The position numbers and the translations under genes were made by a program. Shown in pieces: positions 1-8,353 of a stretch of 64,000 nt of DNA. Every line of letters begins with the position of its first letter. Position 1 is the first letter of the stretch. Source of the stretch: Planctomycetota bacterium (GTDB lineage: Bacteria > Planctomycetota > UBA1135 > GCA-002686595); contig SIAI01000002.1 of assembly GCA_009691855.1 (NCBI GenBank), positions 1 through 64,000 of the forward strand. Direction: 5' to 3'. The notes under the pieces were generated by a model that was not told the origin of the DNA, made no database searches, and saw only the letters and a list, made by a program, of their open reading frames with translations.

Positions 1-2361
1 GAGACGGATGCGGTCGAGGTACGTGACCTCGCGCAGCTCCTCGGTGAGGTGCATCTCGTAGACGCCGTCCTTGGGCACGAGCTGCTCGCCCTTCACCAGC
101 ACGTACTCGTCGTGATCCGGCGGCACGAGCATGTCGGGCCCCATCGGCAGCCCGAGCGGCGTGATGCCGAGCACGTCGCTGATGAACTCGTAGGTCTTGC
201 CATTCCACGTGTAGAGGAACGGGCAAGAGCCGACTTGCCCCAGGCGCTGGGCCACGATCGTGCGCGAGCCAGCGGCGAGGCCGAAGTTCCCCTGCACGAC
301 GCCGTTCGGCCAGGTGACGCGCACGACGTCGAGCGCCTGGCCGCCGAAGCCGACCAGCTCGGGCTTGCCGCGGTAGTAGATGCGCCGGTAGAGGAGCCCG
401 GAGCGCAGCTCGACGACCGAGCCCAGTCCGCGCGCGTTGTCCTTGTGCCCCTGCAGCGCGAGCCATGTGCCGGTCGGCGCGCCTTGGCTCAGGTAGACGG
501 CGAGGCCCGTCGGATCGAGACGCAGGAGGTCGAGGTCGAGATCGCCGTCGAGGTCTGCGACCTCGAGCGACGAGGGTCCGGCCACCGGCGCGGAGAAGGG
601 CTCACCCACGAACTCGCTCAGGCCGCCCGCCTCGAAGCCGGGCGCGAACAGCACGGTCGCCGGCGCTTCAGCACACGGCCAGAGGAGGTCGAACGTGCCA
701 TCGAGGTCCCAGTCGACCGCCACGGGCTCGCCGGTCGGCGCGTGCGCGAGCGGCAGGTGCTTCACCTCCGCGCGCCAGCCGCCGAGCTCGGTGCGCGTGT
801 ACAGCGCGAGGTCGCCGCCGAACACCGCCAGATCGACCCACGAGTCGCCGTCGAAGTCCGCCGGAACGAGCCAGCGTCCGCCGAGGCCCGGCGGAAGCGT
901 GGCGCTCACGTCCTTGAACCGTCCGACGCCGCCGACGCGTTCGTTGCTCGAGAGGCGCGGCGCGCCGCCGGCCCTCGGGACGAACAGGAAGTCGACGTCG
1001 TTGTCGCGCTCGAAGTCCTCGCTCTGCGCGCGGAAGTCACCTGCCGGCAGGCTGAGCTCGCCGCTCGCGTCGGCAAAGGAGCCGGTGCCATCCAGGCCGT
1101 CGTTGCGCAGCACGCGCAGGCCCTGCACGGTGGACACGAAGAGATCGACGTCGCCGTCGTGGTCGTAGTCGACGGGCAAGAGGCTGCCCGGGCCGCTGAC
1201 CTTCGGCAGGCTCGCCAGCGGCTCGGGCTTCCAGCTCTCTCCGTCGTGATCCAGCAAGAGGAGCGCGCTGCCCTCGCCCTGCTCGGTCAGCAGCAGGAGG
1301 TCCATGTCACGGTCGCCCAGCTTGCGACTCGCGACCGGATCGGTGGCCTTGTCGACGCCGTGGTTGCGACGATCGAAGGCCACCGCATCCAGGACCGGCT
1401 GCGCGAGCAGCGAGCGCGCCGCGCCGCGCGCATCCGTCAGCGTCAACCCGTTCGTGCCGAAGGCCACGATCGAGCTCGTCGCGTGCGTGGCGAACGTTTC
1501 CTCGTCCGAGGGCGCGAAGTCGCGTGTGGCGTCGTTCCAGCCGAGGTCCACGCGGAATGCGCCGCGCGCGCCGGCGACGTCGAGCGCTCGGCGCTCGAGC
1601 GTGACTCGCGCGGGCTTCGGCGCCGCGCGCTCGAACACCGTCACCGTGTGCGGCGGCAGCACGCCCAGCGTGCCGGGCGAGTGGAAGGCGTCCTTCGGGC
1701 TCTGGATGCCGCGCGCCTCCAGGGACTTGAGCTCGTCGTACAGCGGCTCCGCCTCCTTCTCCTTGCCCTCGCGGTTGAGCTGCTGCATCAAGCGGTAGAG
1801 CATCGTGATGCGCCAGGCGCCGGTGTACTCGGCCGGGATGGCCACGAGCTCGCGGTACATGGCCTGGGCTTCCTTCTCCGACTCCGGCTCGTCCATGTCG
1901 TCGAGCGTCTGCGCCAGCGCGAGCCCCACCGTGAAGTCGTCGGGACGCAGCGCGGCGAGCTTGCGTAGGATGCTCACCGCCGCCGGCAGGTCGTACTGAC
2001 TCGCGGCCACGTGATAGCGGCACCACAGCAGCACCGGATCCTCCGGCGCCAGCTTCTCGGCGCGCTCGATGAACGGCCGTGCTCGCTCGACGGGATCGCC
2101 TGGCGTATCGGTGTCGGCCAGGTTCGCATTGGCCGCGCGCAACAGATCCTCCAGCGGGACGTCCTTCTTCGCCAGGAGTGGCGCGAGGGCCGCGTTGGCT
2201 TTCTGCCACTTGTCGCCGCGCGCGCCGTAGTCCGCCGCGCGGTCGCGCGCCAGGATCACGGCGGGATCGACCTCGCCTGCTTTGGTGTCGGAACCACCGC
2301 AAGCGCCGAGCAAGAGGCCGAGGAGAGCGAGCGAACACGCGGGGCGGGAGATGTGGCTCAT
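1..2361 (-). CDS. FG-GAP/ASPIC-UnbV (CRTAC1-type) lipoprotein, C-terminus outside window
   Basis: The frame is open for 787 codons to the left edge, so the 3' end is missing. The N-terminus has a Sec signal with lipobox LLGAC (Cys21), predicting a lipid-anchored envelope protein. Residues about 40-220 are helical and TPR-like. About 350-620 carries FG-GAP/VCBS-type repeats with Ca-binding-like motifs such as DYDHDGDVDLF and DFDGDSWVDLAVF. Next comes an ASPIC/UnbV-like segment (VTWPNGVVQGNFGL) and then a C-terminal extension beginning SCPFLYTWNGKTYEF, as seen in large planctomycete and acidobacterial members. The ATG at 2361 is the only start that gives the signal peptide. The gene is divergent from the SDR gene at 2490. 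It is probably a surface beta-propeller; the ligand is unknown. It differs in layout from the two paralogues at 50-55 kb. Confidence 0.85.
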   Translation of the reverse strand, partial: MSHISRPACSLALLGLLLGACGGSDTKAGEVDPAVILARDRAADYGARGDKWQKANAALAPLLAKKDVPLEDLLRAANANLADTDTPGDPVERARPFIERAEKLAPEDPVLLWCRYHVAASQYDLPAAVSILRKLAALRPDDFTVGLALAQTLDDMDEPESEKEAQAMYRELVAIPAEYTGAWRITMLYRLMQQLNREGKEKEAEPLYDELKSLEARGIQSPKDAFHSPGTLGVLPPHTVTVFERAAPKPARVTLERRALDVAGARGAFRVDLGWNDATRDFAPSDEETFATHATSSIVAFGTNGLTLTDARGAARSLLAQPVLDAVAFDRRNHGVDKATDPVASRKLGDRDMDLLLLTEQGEGSALLLLDHDGESWKPEPLASLPKVSGPGSLLPVDYDHDGDVDLFVSTVQGLRVLRNDGLDGTGSFADASGELSLPAGDFRAQSEDFERDNDVDFLFVPRAGGAPRLSSNERVGGVGRFKDVSATLPPGLGGRWLVPADFDGDSWVDLAVFGGDLALYTRTELGGWRAEVKHLPLAHAPTGEPVAVDWDLDGTFDLLWPCAEAPATVLFAPGFEAGGLSEFVGEPFSAPVAGPSSLEVADLDGDLDLDLLRLDPTGLAVYLSQGAPTGTWLALQGHKDNARGLGSVVELRSGLLYRRIYYRGKPELVGFGGQALDVVRVTWPNGVVQGNFGLAAGSRTIVAQRLGQVGSCPFLYTWNGKTYEFISDVLGITPLGLPMGPDMLVPPDHDEYVLVKGEQLVPKDGVYEMHLTEELREVTYLDRIRL

Positions 2362-2489
2362 GGGGGTGGAGACGAGGCTCGCGGCCTACTCTACGAACGC
2401 AGCTCGCGGCTTCCAGGCTGCGCCTACGCGCTCCGCGGTGCGCGGGTGAGCGCCAGCGCCCTATGGTTTTCTCGCGCGGCGCCCGAATA

Positions 2490-3263
2490 ATGCCCTCGAG
2501 CATGGACCACGCGGCAGAGAAGGCGGCGCTCGGACCCATCACTGGCCGTGCGCTGGTGGTCGGCGCGAGCTCGGGCATGGGCGCGGCGATCGTGCGCGAG
2601 CTGCTGGCGCGCGGCTTCGCGGTGGCGGCCGTGGCGCGACGCGGGGCGGAGCTCGAGACGCTGCGCGCGGAGGCTCCCGAGCGCATCCACACCCGCGTGC
2701 ACGACGTGCACGCGACCGGCGAGGTGCCGGCGCTGTTCGAGGAGCTCGTGCGCGCGCTAGGCGGGCTCGACCTGCTCGTCTACGCGGCCGGGGTGATGCC
2801 CAAGATCGGCCCGCTCGAGTTCGACACGCCCACCGACGCCGAGATCCTGGCCGTGAACACGGTGGGCGCGATCGCCTGGTGCAACCCGGCGGCCGAGCAC
2901 TTCCAGGCCAAGCGTGCGGGCGTGATCGTGGGCATCGGTTCGATCGCCGGCGACCGCGGGCGCAAGGGCAACCCGGTCTACGGCGCCAGCAAAGCCGCGC
3001 TCGCGCACTACCTGGAGGCGTTGCGTAACCGGCTCTCCGACTACGGCGTGCGCGTGTGCACGATCCGCCCGGGCTTCGTCGAGACGCCGATGACGGCGGG
3101 CATGAACCTGCCGGGCGCGATCACGGCCGCGGCCGCGGCGAAGACGATCGTGAGCTACGCGCGGCGCGGGAGCGGCGTGCGCTACGTGCCCATGAAGTGG
3201 CTGGCGGTGTCGCTGGTGATCCGCTCGATCCCGTCGTTCGTCTTCCGTCGCCTGACGATCTGA
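2490..3263 (+). CDS. SDR-family oxidoreductase, DprE2-like
   Basis: This is a 257-aa Rossmann-fold short-chain dehydrogenase. The nucleotide-binding motif GASSGMG is at about residues 25-31, and the catalytic Ser (GIGSIAG) is followed by the YxxxK motif in VYGASKAAL. The C-terminal segment, which ends RSIPSFVFRRLTI, resembles that of DprE2, the NADH-dependent reductase that turns decaprenylphosphoryl-2-ketoribose into decaprenylphosphoryl-arabinose. The stop codon shares one base with the ATG of the downstream FAD oxidase (TGATG), so the two are translationally coupled, as dprE1 and dprE2 are neighbours in actinobacteria. The start is uncertain: ATG 2490 and ATG 2502 are both in frame and neither has a strong Shine-Dalgarno. 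The SDR assignment is firm. The DprE2 role is inferred from similarity and pairing. Confidence 0.8.
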   Translation: MPSSMDHAAEKAALGPITGRALVVGASSGMGAAIVRELLARGFAVAAVARRGAELETLRAEAPERIHTRVHDVHATGEVPALFEELVRALGGLDLLVYAAGVMPKIGPLEFDTPTDAEILAVNTVGAIAWCNPAAEHFQAKRAGVIVGIGSIAGDRGRKGNPVYGASKAALAHYLEALRNRLSDYGVRVCTIRPGFVETPMTAGMNLPGAITAAAAAKTIVSYARRGSGVRYVPMKWLAVSLVIRSIPSFVFRRLTI

Positions 3264-4729
3264 TGGCGCTCGCGCAGAGCTACCGCTACGTCGAGCACTG
3301 GGGCATGGCCGGCGGGGCCACGACGCGCGTGCTCTGCCCGCGCAGCGTGATGGAGCTGCGCGCGTCGTTTGCCGAGGCGCGCGCGAGCGGCACGCCGCTC
3401 ACCTTGCGCGGCGCCGGTAACAGCTACGGCGACGCCAGCACGGGCTCGCAGGGCTTCGTGATCGACTGCACGCGCTTCAACCGCATCCTCGCCTTCGATG
3501 CGGCGACCGGCATCGCCGAGCTCGAGCCCGGCGTGACCCTGCGCGAGCTGTGGCGCCACACGCTGCCGCAGGGCTGGTGGCCGCGCGTGGTCTCGGGCAC
3601 GAGCTTCACGACGATCGGTGGCATCGCCGCAGCCAACATCCACGGCAAGAACAACTTCGCGGTGGGCACGGTGGGGGACGCGATCCTCGAGTTCGACCTG
3701 CTCGATGCGCAAGGGAACCTGCATACGTGCTCGCGTGAGCGCGAGAGCGAGCTCTTCCACGCGGCCATCGGCGCCTTTGGCCTCTTGGGCGCGTTCACGC
3801 GGATCCGCCTGCAGACCAAACACGTGTACTCGGGCGAGCTCGAGGTCACGACCTTTGCCGGCAAGAACCTGCGCGAGCTGATGGACTTCGTCCTCGCGCA
3901 CGTGGACGACGCGGACTACCTGGTGGGCTGGATCGACTGTTTCGCCGCCAGCGACGCGCTCGGACGCGGGCAGATCCACCACGGCCGCTACCTGCACGAG
4001 GACGAGGACCACGACGCCGAGGAAACACTCAGGGTCGCGCACCAGGAACTCTCGCCGATGGTCTTCGGCGTGGTCCCGAAGTCCGAGCTGTGGCGCGCGA
4101 CGCGCCTGCTCAACCACGACGCGGGGATGCGCTTCATCAACGGCGTGCGCTACTGGCAGGGGCGCCTGGAGGGCCTGCTGCCGCCCAAGCGCTGGACGCA
4201 CGTCGAGTTCTCGTTCCTGTTGGACTCGGTGCCGAACTGGAAGTGGTCCTATGGCCGCCGGCCGGGCCACGGCCTGATCCAGTTCCAGCCCTTCGTGCCC
4301 AAGGAATCGGCGCACGCGGTGTTCAGCGAGATCCTGCGCCGCTCGCAGGCGCGCGGCTTCGTGCCCTACCTCGGCGTGCTCAAGCGCCACCGACCCGATC
4401 CGTTCTGGCTGACGCACGCGGTGGACGGCTGGAGCCTCGCGCTCGACTACAAGGTCACGCCCGCCACGCGCGAAGCGCTGTTCGCCTTCTGCCGCTCGCT
4501 GGCGGAGCTCGTGCTCGACGCCGGCGGACGCTTCTACTTCGCCAAGGACTCGATCCTGCCGGCGGACGCGCTGGAGCGCATGCTTCCGCGCGAACGCCTC
4601 GACGCGTTCTTCGAGCTCAAGAGCGCGCTCGACCCGGCCGGTCTGCTGGAGACGGATCTGTGGCGCCGCGTTGCGCCCGAACGTCTAGAAGGGGCGCGAG
4701 AGACTCGCGCCCAGGAGGTTCGAGAGTGA
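3263..4729 (+). CDS. FAD-linked oxidase, DprE1-like
   Basis: This 488-aa protein has the p-cresol-methylhydroxylase/VAO-type FAD domain: GAGNSYGD near residue 50 and GGIAAANIHGKNN near 120-128. The latter matches the FAD-contacting IHGKN block of DprE1 (decaprenylphosphoryl-beta-D-ribose 2'-oxidase). The C-terminal YFAKDSILPADALERMLP also resembles DprE1, which is 461 aa in Mycobacterium. By motif comparison, the position of the benzothiazinone-target Cys in DprE1 appears to be Ala here (WSLALDY); this alignment is from memory. Coupling to the SDR upstream suggests a two-step 2'-epimerisation of a polyprenyl-phosphate pentose or similar lipid-linked sugar. The last dozen codons (GARETRAQEVRE) are encoded by a dispersed hairpin repeat, so the C-terminal tail looks acquired. 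It converges on the apaH-like gene. Confidence 0.8.
   Translation: MALAQSYRYVEHWGMAGGATTRVLCPRSVMELRASFAEARASGTPLTLRGAGNSYGDASTGSQGFVIDCTRFNRILAFDAATGIAELEPGVTLRELWRHTLPQGWWPRVVSGTSFTTIGGIAAANIHGKNNFAVGTVGDAILEFDLLDAQGNLHTCSRERESELFHAAIGAFGLLGAFTRIRLQTKHVYSGELEVTTFAGKNLRELMDFVLAHVDDADYLVGWIDCFAASDALGRGQIHHGRYLHEDEDHDAEETLRVAHQELSPMVFGVVPKSELWRATRLLNHDAGMRFINGVRYWQGRLEGLLPPKRWTHVEFSFLLDSVPNWKWSYGRRPGHGLIQFQPFVPKESAHAVFSEILRRSQARGFVPYLGVLKRHRPDPFWLTHAVDGWSLALDYKVTPATREALFAFCRSLAELVLDAGGRFYFAKDSILPADALERMLPRERLDAFFELKSALDPAGLLETDLWRRVAPERLEGARETRAQEVRE
4692..4712. repeat. Dispersed hairpin module, copy 1 (GGGCGCGAG-N3-CTCGCGCCC)
   Basis: A perfect 9-bp inverted repeat with AGA spacer lies inside the last codons of the DprE1-like gene. 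The same core recurs at 34218-34238 and 43626-43646. It is followed 13 nt later by a second, larger palindrome, the same order relative to transcription as in copy 2. Confidence 0.8.
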
Positions 4730-4771
4730 GCCAGAACTGCCGCGCCGAGTCGGCGCGGGATTCTGGCTCAC
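4726..4771. terminator. Nested palindrome, likely bidirectional terminator
   Basis: An 11-bp outer stem (GTGAGCCAGAA 4726-4736 with TTCTGGCTCAC 4761-4771) encloses a 9-bp inner stem (CCGCGCCGA 4740-4748 with TCGGCGCGG 4750-4758). It begins on the stop codon of the DprE1-like gene and ends 5 nt from the stop of the convergent apaH-like gene. There is no U-tract on either side, so intrinsic termination is inferred from position and stem stability. Confidence 0.6.
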
Positions 4772-4775
4772 GCTT

Positions 4776-5495
4776 TCAGTCTCCGCGCGCATAGACGCGC
4801 CGCGCGGGCACGGACACGATGCGATCCTCCTCGGCGATCCAGGCCGAGAGCGTCTTGCCCCACACGCAGCCCGAGTCCAGGCCGCGCAGATGCGGACGCA
4901 CGAACAGCCCCTGCGCGGCCCAGTGGCCGAAGACCACCGTGCGCTTCCCGTGCTGCTCGGGCCGGTAGAACTCGTGCCACGGCCGATAGGGCGGGCCGGG
5001 GGCGAGGTCGTCGCGCTCGGGCACGTTGCCCTCGGCGTCGCAGTAGCGCGTACGCACCGCGAAGGCCGCGGCGCGCGTGGGCCGCACCGGCTCGACGCCG
5101 GCGAGCGCGCGCAACGGATCCTCCCAGCGCGGGTGCAACGCGGCGTGCACGAGCCAGACATCCTCGAAGCGACGCACGAAGGGAAACGCCGCCAGCCAGG
5201 CGAGCAGCTCGTCGCGCTCGTCGCTGTGCAGCACGTCCTCCAGCGTGTCGCCCGGCCGCGCGTCGCGCAGCCCGGCCGCGTGCTGCAAGAGGTGCAGGTC
5301 GTGGTTGCCGAGCACGCCCTCGGCGCCCAGCTGCTTCAACAGGCGCAGCGTGCCCAGCGAGTCCGGCCCGCGGTTCACCAGATCGCCAACCAGATAGAGC
5401 GCGTCGCCGGCCGGCTCGAAGCGCGTGGCCTCGAGCAGCGCCTCGAGCTCCGCACGACAGCCCTGGACGTCACCGATGAAGATCCGTCGCGGCAT
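4776..5495 (-). CDS. apaH: ApaH-like diadenosine tetraphosphatase (PPP-family metallophosphatase)
   Basis: This 239-aa calcineurin-like phosphoesterase keeps the PPP-family metal motifs in order: GDVQGC near residue 8, GDLVNRGPDS near 37, GNHD near 63 and VHA near 115. The spacing and the DVQG motif match ApaH, which hydrolyses Ap4A symmetrically to two ADP in the cytosol. The E. coli enzyme is about 280 aa, so this is a shorter form. ATG 5495 gives the motif its usual N-terminal position. It is transcribed convergently with the DprE1-like gene, separated by a nested hairpin, and divergently from the membrane protein gene at 5564. A protein serine/threonine phosphatase or RNA-decapping activity cannot be excluded from sequence. 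Confidence 0.75.
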   Translation of the reverse strand: MPRRIFIGDVQGCRAELEALLEATRFEPAGDALYLVGDLVNRGPDSLGTLRLLKQLGAEGVLGNHDLHLLQHAAGLRDARPGDTLEDVLHSDERDELLAWLAAFPFVRRFEDVWLVHAALHPRWEDPLRALAGVEPVRPTRAAAFAVRTRYCDAEGNVPERDDLAPGPPYRPWHEFYRPEQHGKRTVVFGHWAAQGLFVRPHLRGLDSGCVWGKTLSAWIAEEDRIVSVPARRVYARGD

Positions 5496-5563
5496 GGCGA
5501 GCGCAGAGGGTAGCGAGCGCGCCGCGAATGGACAGCCGTGCGCGCTTCGGTGATGATCCGCCC

Positions 5564-6136
5564 ATGAGCGAAACCTCGCGGCGCGGCGCGACGCGCGTCA
5601 GCGGCCTCGGCCTGCTGCTGGCGATCGTGGTCGTGGGCCTGGCGAGCGGGGCCGGCTTCTATCGCTGGAAACGCGGCGAGAGCGACGCGCGTCTGGCCGC
5701 CGACCTGGCCGGCACGCCGACCCAGCCCGCCGAGCGTCTGGCCCTGTGGCTGCGGATCGTTGGCCCGCAGATCCACCATCGCCTGGCGGTGGTGGGGCGC
5801 TTCACCAGCGAACTGCCCTGGCTGGTGACGCACGCCGTGGCCCGCGCCGAGGGCCCGCCCGAGCTGTGGGGCATCGACTGCGCGTTGCTGTCGCTGGACC
5901 TGGCGCACGTGGAGGGCATGCAGGTGGTGGTCGCGCTGCCGCACCCGCACGCGCTAGGGACTGCCACGCTGGAGGGCGAGCGTGCCCAGCGCGTGCCGCT
6001 GTACGCGCCCGAGGTCGCGCTCGAGGACGAGGCGCGCCTGTCGGCGGTGGCCCTGGCACTCCTCGAGGGCATGCCGGCCGCGCTCGCACGCGACATCCCG
6101 GGTGCGACGCTGGTGATCCGCGTCGCGCAGGAGTGA
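5564..6136 (+). CDS. Single-pass membrane protein of unknown function
   Basis: This 190-aa protein is not recognised. It has a basic N-terminus (SETSRRGATRVSG) followed by one hydrophobic segment at about residues 14-32, then a soluble domain of about 150 residues with alternating Leu/Ala-rich helices and no catalytic motif I can name. The predicted topology is a short cytoplasmic tail with an extracytoplasmic domain. ATG 5564 is preferred over the in-frame ATG 5528 because it places the charged residues directly before the membrane segment. The next gene, 133 nt downstream on the same strand, encodes a membrane sulfatase-like protein, so both may be envelope functions. Confidence 0.6.
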   Translation: MSETSRRGATRVSGLGLLLAIVVVGLASGAGFYRWKRGESDARLAADLAGTPTQPAERLALWLRIVGPQIHHRLAVVGRFTSELPWLVTHAVARAEGPPELWGIDCALLSLDLAHVEGMQVVVALPHPHALGTATLEGERAQRVPLYAPEVALEDEARLSAVALALLEGMPAALARDIPGATLVIRVAQE

Positions 6137-6268
6137 TGCGGCGCGGAAGTCCTTTCCGCTCCTCGCGCACGTGAACCAGGGCGCCTCCGACCGCAGGCGC
6201 GGCCGTGGAGTAGCTTTGCAATTGGAGCGCGTCCGCTCGCAAGGCCCCGACGCGCCCCGCCACCTCGC

Positions 6269-8137
6269 ATGGGCTCGTTGCTCCTCCCGCTACCGGTTCT
6301 GGCCATCGTCCTGGCCGCCCTCGACGCGCTGCTCGTGCGCTGGGCCGAGCCCTGGCGCCCGCCCGACGTGCGGCTGTTCTTCCACGCCTACTTCCTGTGG
6401 GTGCTGTTCGGTCTCTTGGCCCTGGGACCGGCGCGCTTCACGCTGCGCGTGCTCGACAAGCGCACGCGCGCCTGGCCGGCGCCCGGCGCGGATGCCCGTC
6501 CGTGGATCGTGCTGCTGGGCTGGATGGTGCTGCCGGTCGTGGTCGAGACCACGCTCGACGAGCCCACCAGCCTGGTGGGCTTCGCCGGGCTCGCGACGCC
6601 CGCGCCCTGGCTCGAGCTCGGCGGCGGCGTGCTGGTTGCGCTGGTGCTGCTGTCGCTGCTCGGACGCGGACTTGGCACGCTCCCCGGCCTGCGCACGGCC
6701 GCGGTGGGTACGGCACTCGCCCTCGTCGTCGGGCTGTTCGTGCCCGCGCGACCGATGCCGCGCGCGAGCGCTGAGCGCACGGCGCTCAAGCCGAACCTCT
6801 TGCTCCTGGTGTGGGACACCTGTCGCGCCGACAAGCTCGAACCCTACGGCAGCGCGCGCGAGACCTCGCCCGGCCTGGCTGCCCTGACGCAGGAGTCGAT
6901 CGTGTTCGAGGACGCGCTCTCGGCCTCGACCTTCACCTTCACCTCGCACCTCTCGATGCTCACCGGCGTCGCGCCGCCCACGCACGGCGCGCACCTGCTC
7001 GACATGCACTTCGATCCCGCGCGTGCCGAGTCGATCGCCACGAGCCTCGCCGCCGCTGGCTATCGAACGGGCGCCTTCGTGGGCACGGACGTGCTCGCCG
7101 GGCGCACCGGCATCCGCGAGGGCTTCGAGGTTTTCGACGACCAGGTCGATCCGCCAGTGTGCGACACCATCGCCTGGCGTTGCGTGCACGCTGCGCAGTC
7201 GCTGGCGGCCGAGCTCGTGCCCGCGCTGCGCTTCAACGGCCGCCCGCACTGGATCCAGGACTTCCAGCGTCCCGGCAGCGAGGTCCTGCAGCGCGCAGCT
7301 TCATGGATCCAGGCCGACGATCCGCGGCCCTGGTTCTGCTTCGTCAACCTGTACGACGTGCACTGGCCCTACCTGCCCGAGGGCGAGGGCAAGGAGCGTC
7401 TGGTTCGCGAGTACGGGGGCCCGGTGGACGGCTACCTGTTCCGCAGCGACCGCTGGCAGGACGGCTACCAGCTCGACCTGGACGACAAGCGGCACGTCAA
7501 CGAGCTCTACGAGGGCGAGATCTTCGACCTCGACGCCGAGGTGGCGGGCTTCGTCGAGCAGCTCGAGCTGGAGCGCGGCGGAACGGCCGTGCTGATGACC
7601 GCCGACCACGGCGAGGGCCTGGGCGAGGGCGACACCTGGAACCACGACGACGTGCGCGAGCCGCAGGTGCGCGTGCCGCTGGTGTTGCGCCTACCGCAGC
7701 CCAGTCCGCGCGCGGCGCGCCTGCGCACGCCCGCCTCGGGCGTGGATGTGGCACCGACCCTGCTGGCGCTGGCGGGGGTCCAGGCACCGGCGGGGATGGA
7801 GGGCAGGAACCTCCTGGACGCCGATCTTGCCGTACAACGCTTGCGCTGGGTGGACGACCGCGACCACGTGCGCCCGGAGGACTATCGCTGCGCGCTCTAC
7901 AGCGGAAACCTCAAGCTGGTGCGCTTCGGCAGCGGGTCCAGCGCGCGCTACGAGCTCTACGACCTGGCCCGGGATCCGACCGGCTTCGTCGACATGCAGG
8001 CCGAGCAGCCCGCGCGCTTCGCCGAGCTGCGCCAACTCATGGAGTTGCGCTTGGCGCTCGAGAGCTCCACCGAGGCCGGAGATCCAGCCGCCTCGGCGGC
8101 CGCGCTCCAGGCCCTGGGTTACGTCGGCGCCGAGTAA
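6269..8137 (+). CDS. Membrane-anchored sulfatase-like hydrolase/transferase (alkaline phosphatase superfamily)
   Basis: This 622-aa protein has about five hydrophobic segments in residues 1-160, then a periplasmic-type catalytic domain. The metal-site start is LLLLVWDTCRADKLEPYG (Asp183). The nucleophile region reads STFTFTSHLSMLTG, and by alignment with the usual PWTxPSH block the nucleophile would be Thr223. The formylglycine signature CxPxR is absent. MTADHGEGLGEGDTWNHD near 445-460 supplies the remaining metal ligands. A Thr nucleophile is characteristic of phosphonoacetate hydrolases and phosphoethanolamine or phosphoglycerol transferases, so sulfatase activity is doubtful. The multi-helix anchor resembles lipid headgroup transferases such as EptA and LtaS. 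The substrate is unknown. Its last 19 nt overlap a small gene on the other strand. Confidence 0.85.
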   Translation: MGSLLLPLPVLAIVLAALDALLVRWAEPWRPPDVRLFFHAYFLWVLFGLLALGPARFTLRVLDKRTRAWPAPGADARPWIVLLGWMVLPVVVETTLDEPTSLVGFAGLATPAPWLELGGGVLVALVLLSLLGRGLGTLPGLRTAAVGTALALVVGLFVPARPMPRASAERTALKPNLLLLVWDTCRADKLEPYGSARETSPGLAALTQESIVFEDALSASTFTFTSHLSMLTGVAPPTHGAHLLDMHFDPARAESIATSLAAAGYRTGAFVGTDVLAGRTGIREGFEVFDDQVDPPVCDTIAWRCVHAAQSLAAELVPALRFNGRPHWIQDFQRPGSEVLQRAASWIQADDPRPWFCFVNLYDVHWPYLPEGEGKERLVREYGGPVDGYLFRSDRWQDGYQLDLDDKRHVNELYEGEIFDLDAEVAGFVEQLELERGGTAVLMTADHGEGLGEGDTWNHDDVREPQVRVPLVLRLPQPSPRAARLRTPASGVDVAPTLLALAGVQAPAGMEGRNLLDADLAVQRLRWVDDRDHVRPEDYRCALYSGNLKLVRFGSGSSARYELYDLARDPTGFVDMQAEQPARFAELRQLMELRLALESSTEAGDPAASAAALQALGYVGAE

Positions 8138-8277
8138 CCGGACAGGTGCGCCCCGCGCTTGCCCTTCTTGAGGGTTTTCGCGTAGCGCGCGCGGTGGGCT
8201 CCGGAGCCCATACCGATCTTCTTGACGCGCAGGCGACCGCGCGTCGGTCCGCCCGACTTGTTCCGATATCTGCCCAT
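8119..8277 (-). CDS. Small, very basic protein
   Basis: This 52-aa protein is rich in Lys, Arg and Gly (MGRYRNKSGGPTRG at the start, RARYAKTLKKGKRG near 32-45), suggesting nucleic-acid or ribosome binding. It is preceded by AAGGAA six nt upstream of ATG 8277, a good Shine-Dalgarno for this genome. It overlaps the 3' end of the sulfatase-like gene by 19 nt in antisense and sits 76 nt upstream of the M24 peptidase gene on the same strand. I cannot assign it to a named ribosomal protein; it does not match bTHX or bL36 by eye. Coding is supported by composition and ribosome binding site only. Confidence 0.5.
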   Translation of the reverse strand: MGRYRNKSGGPTRGRLRVKKIGMGSGAHRARYAKTLKKGKRGAHLSGYSAPT

Positions 8278-8353
8278 GGAGTGTTCCTTGCCGAAAACGA
8301 GCGGAACAAGGTAGCGGCGAGGGGTCCGGAGCGGCAAGACCCTGCCGGCACGA

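Noticed and set aside
49-1968. Long plus-strand reading frame at the left edge
   Set aside because: It is an antisense shadow of the minus-strand ASPIC/UnbV lipoprotein, whose frame carries a signal peptide and Ca-binding-like motifs.
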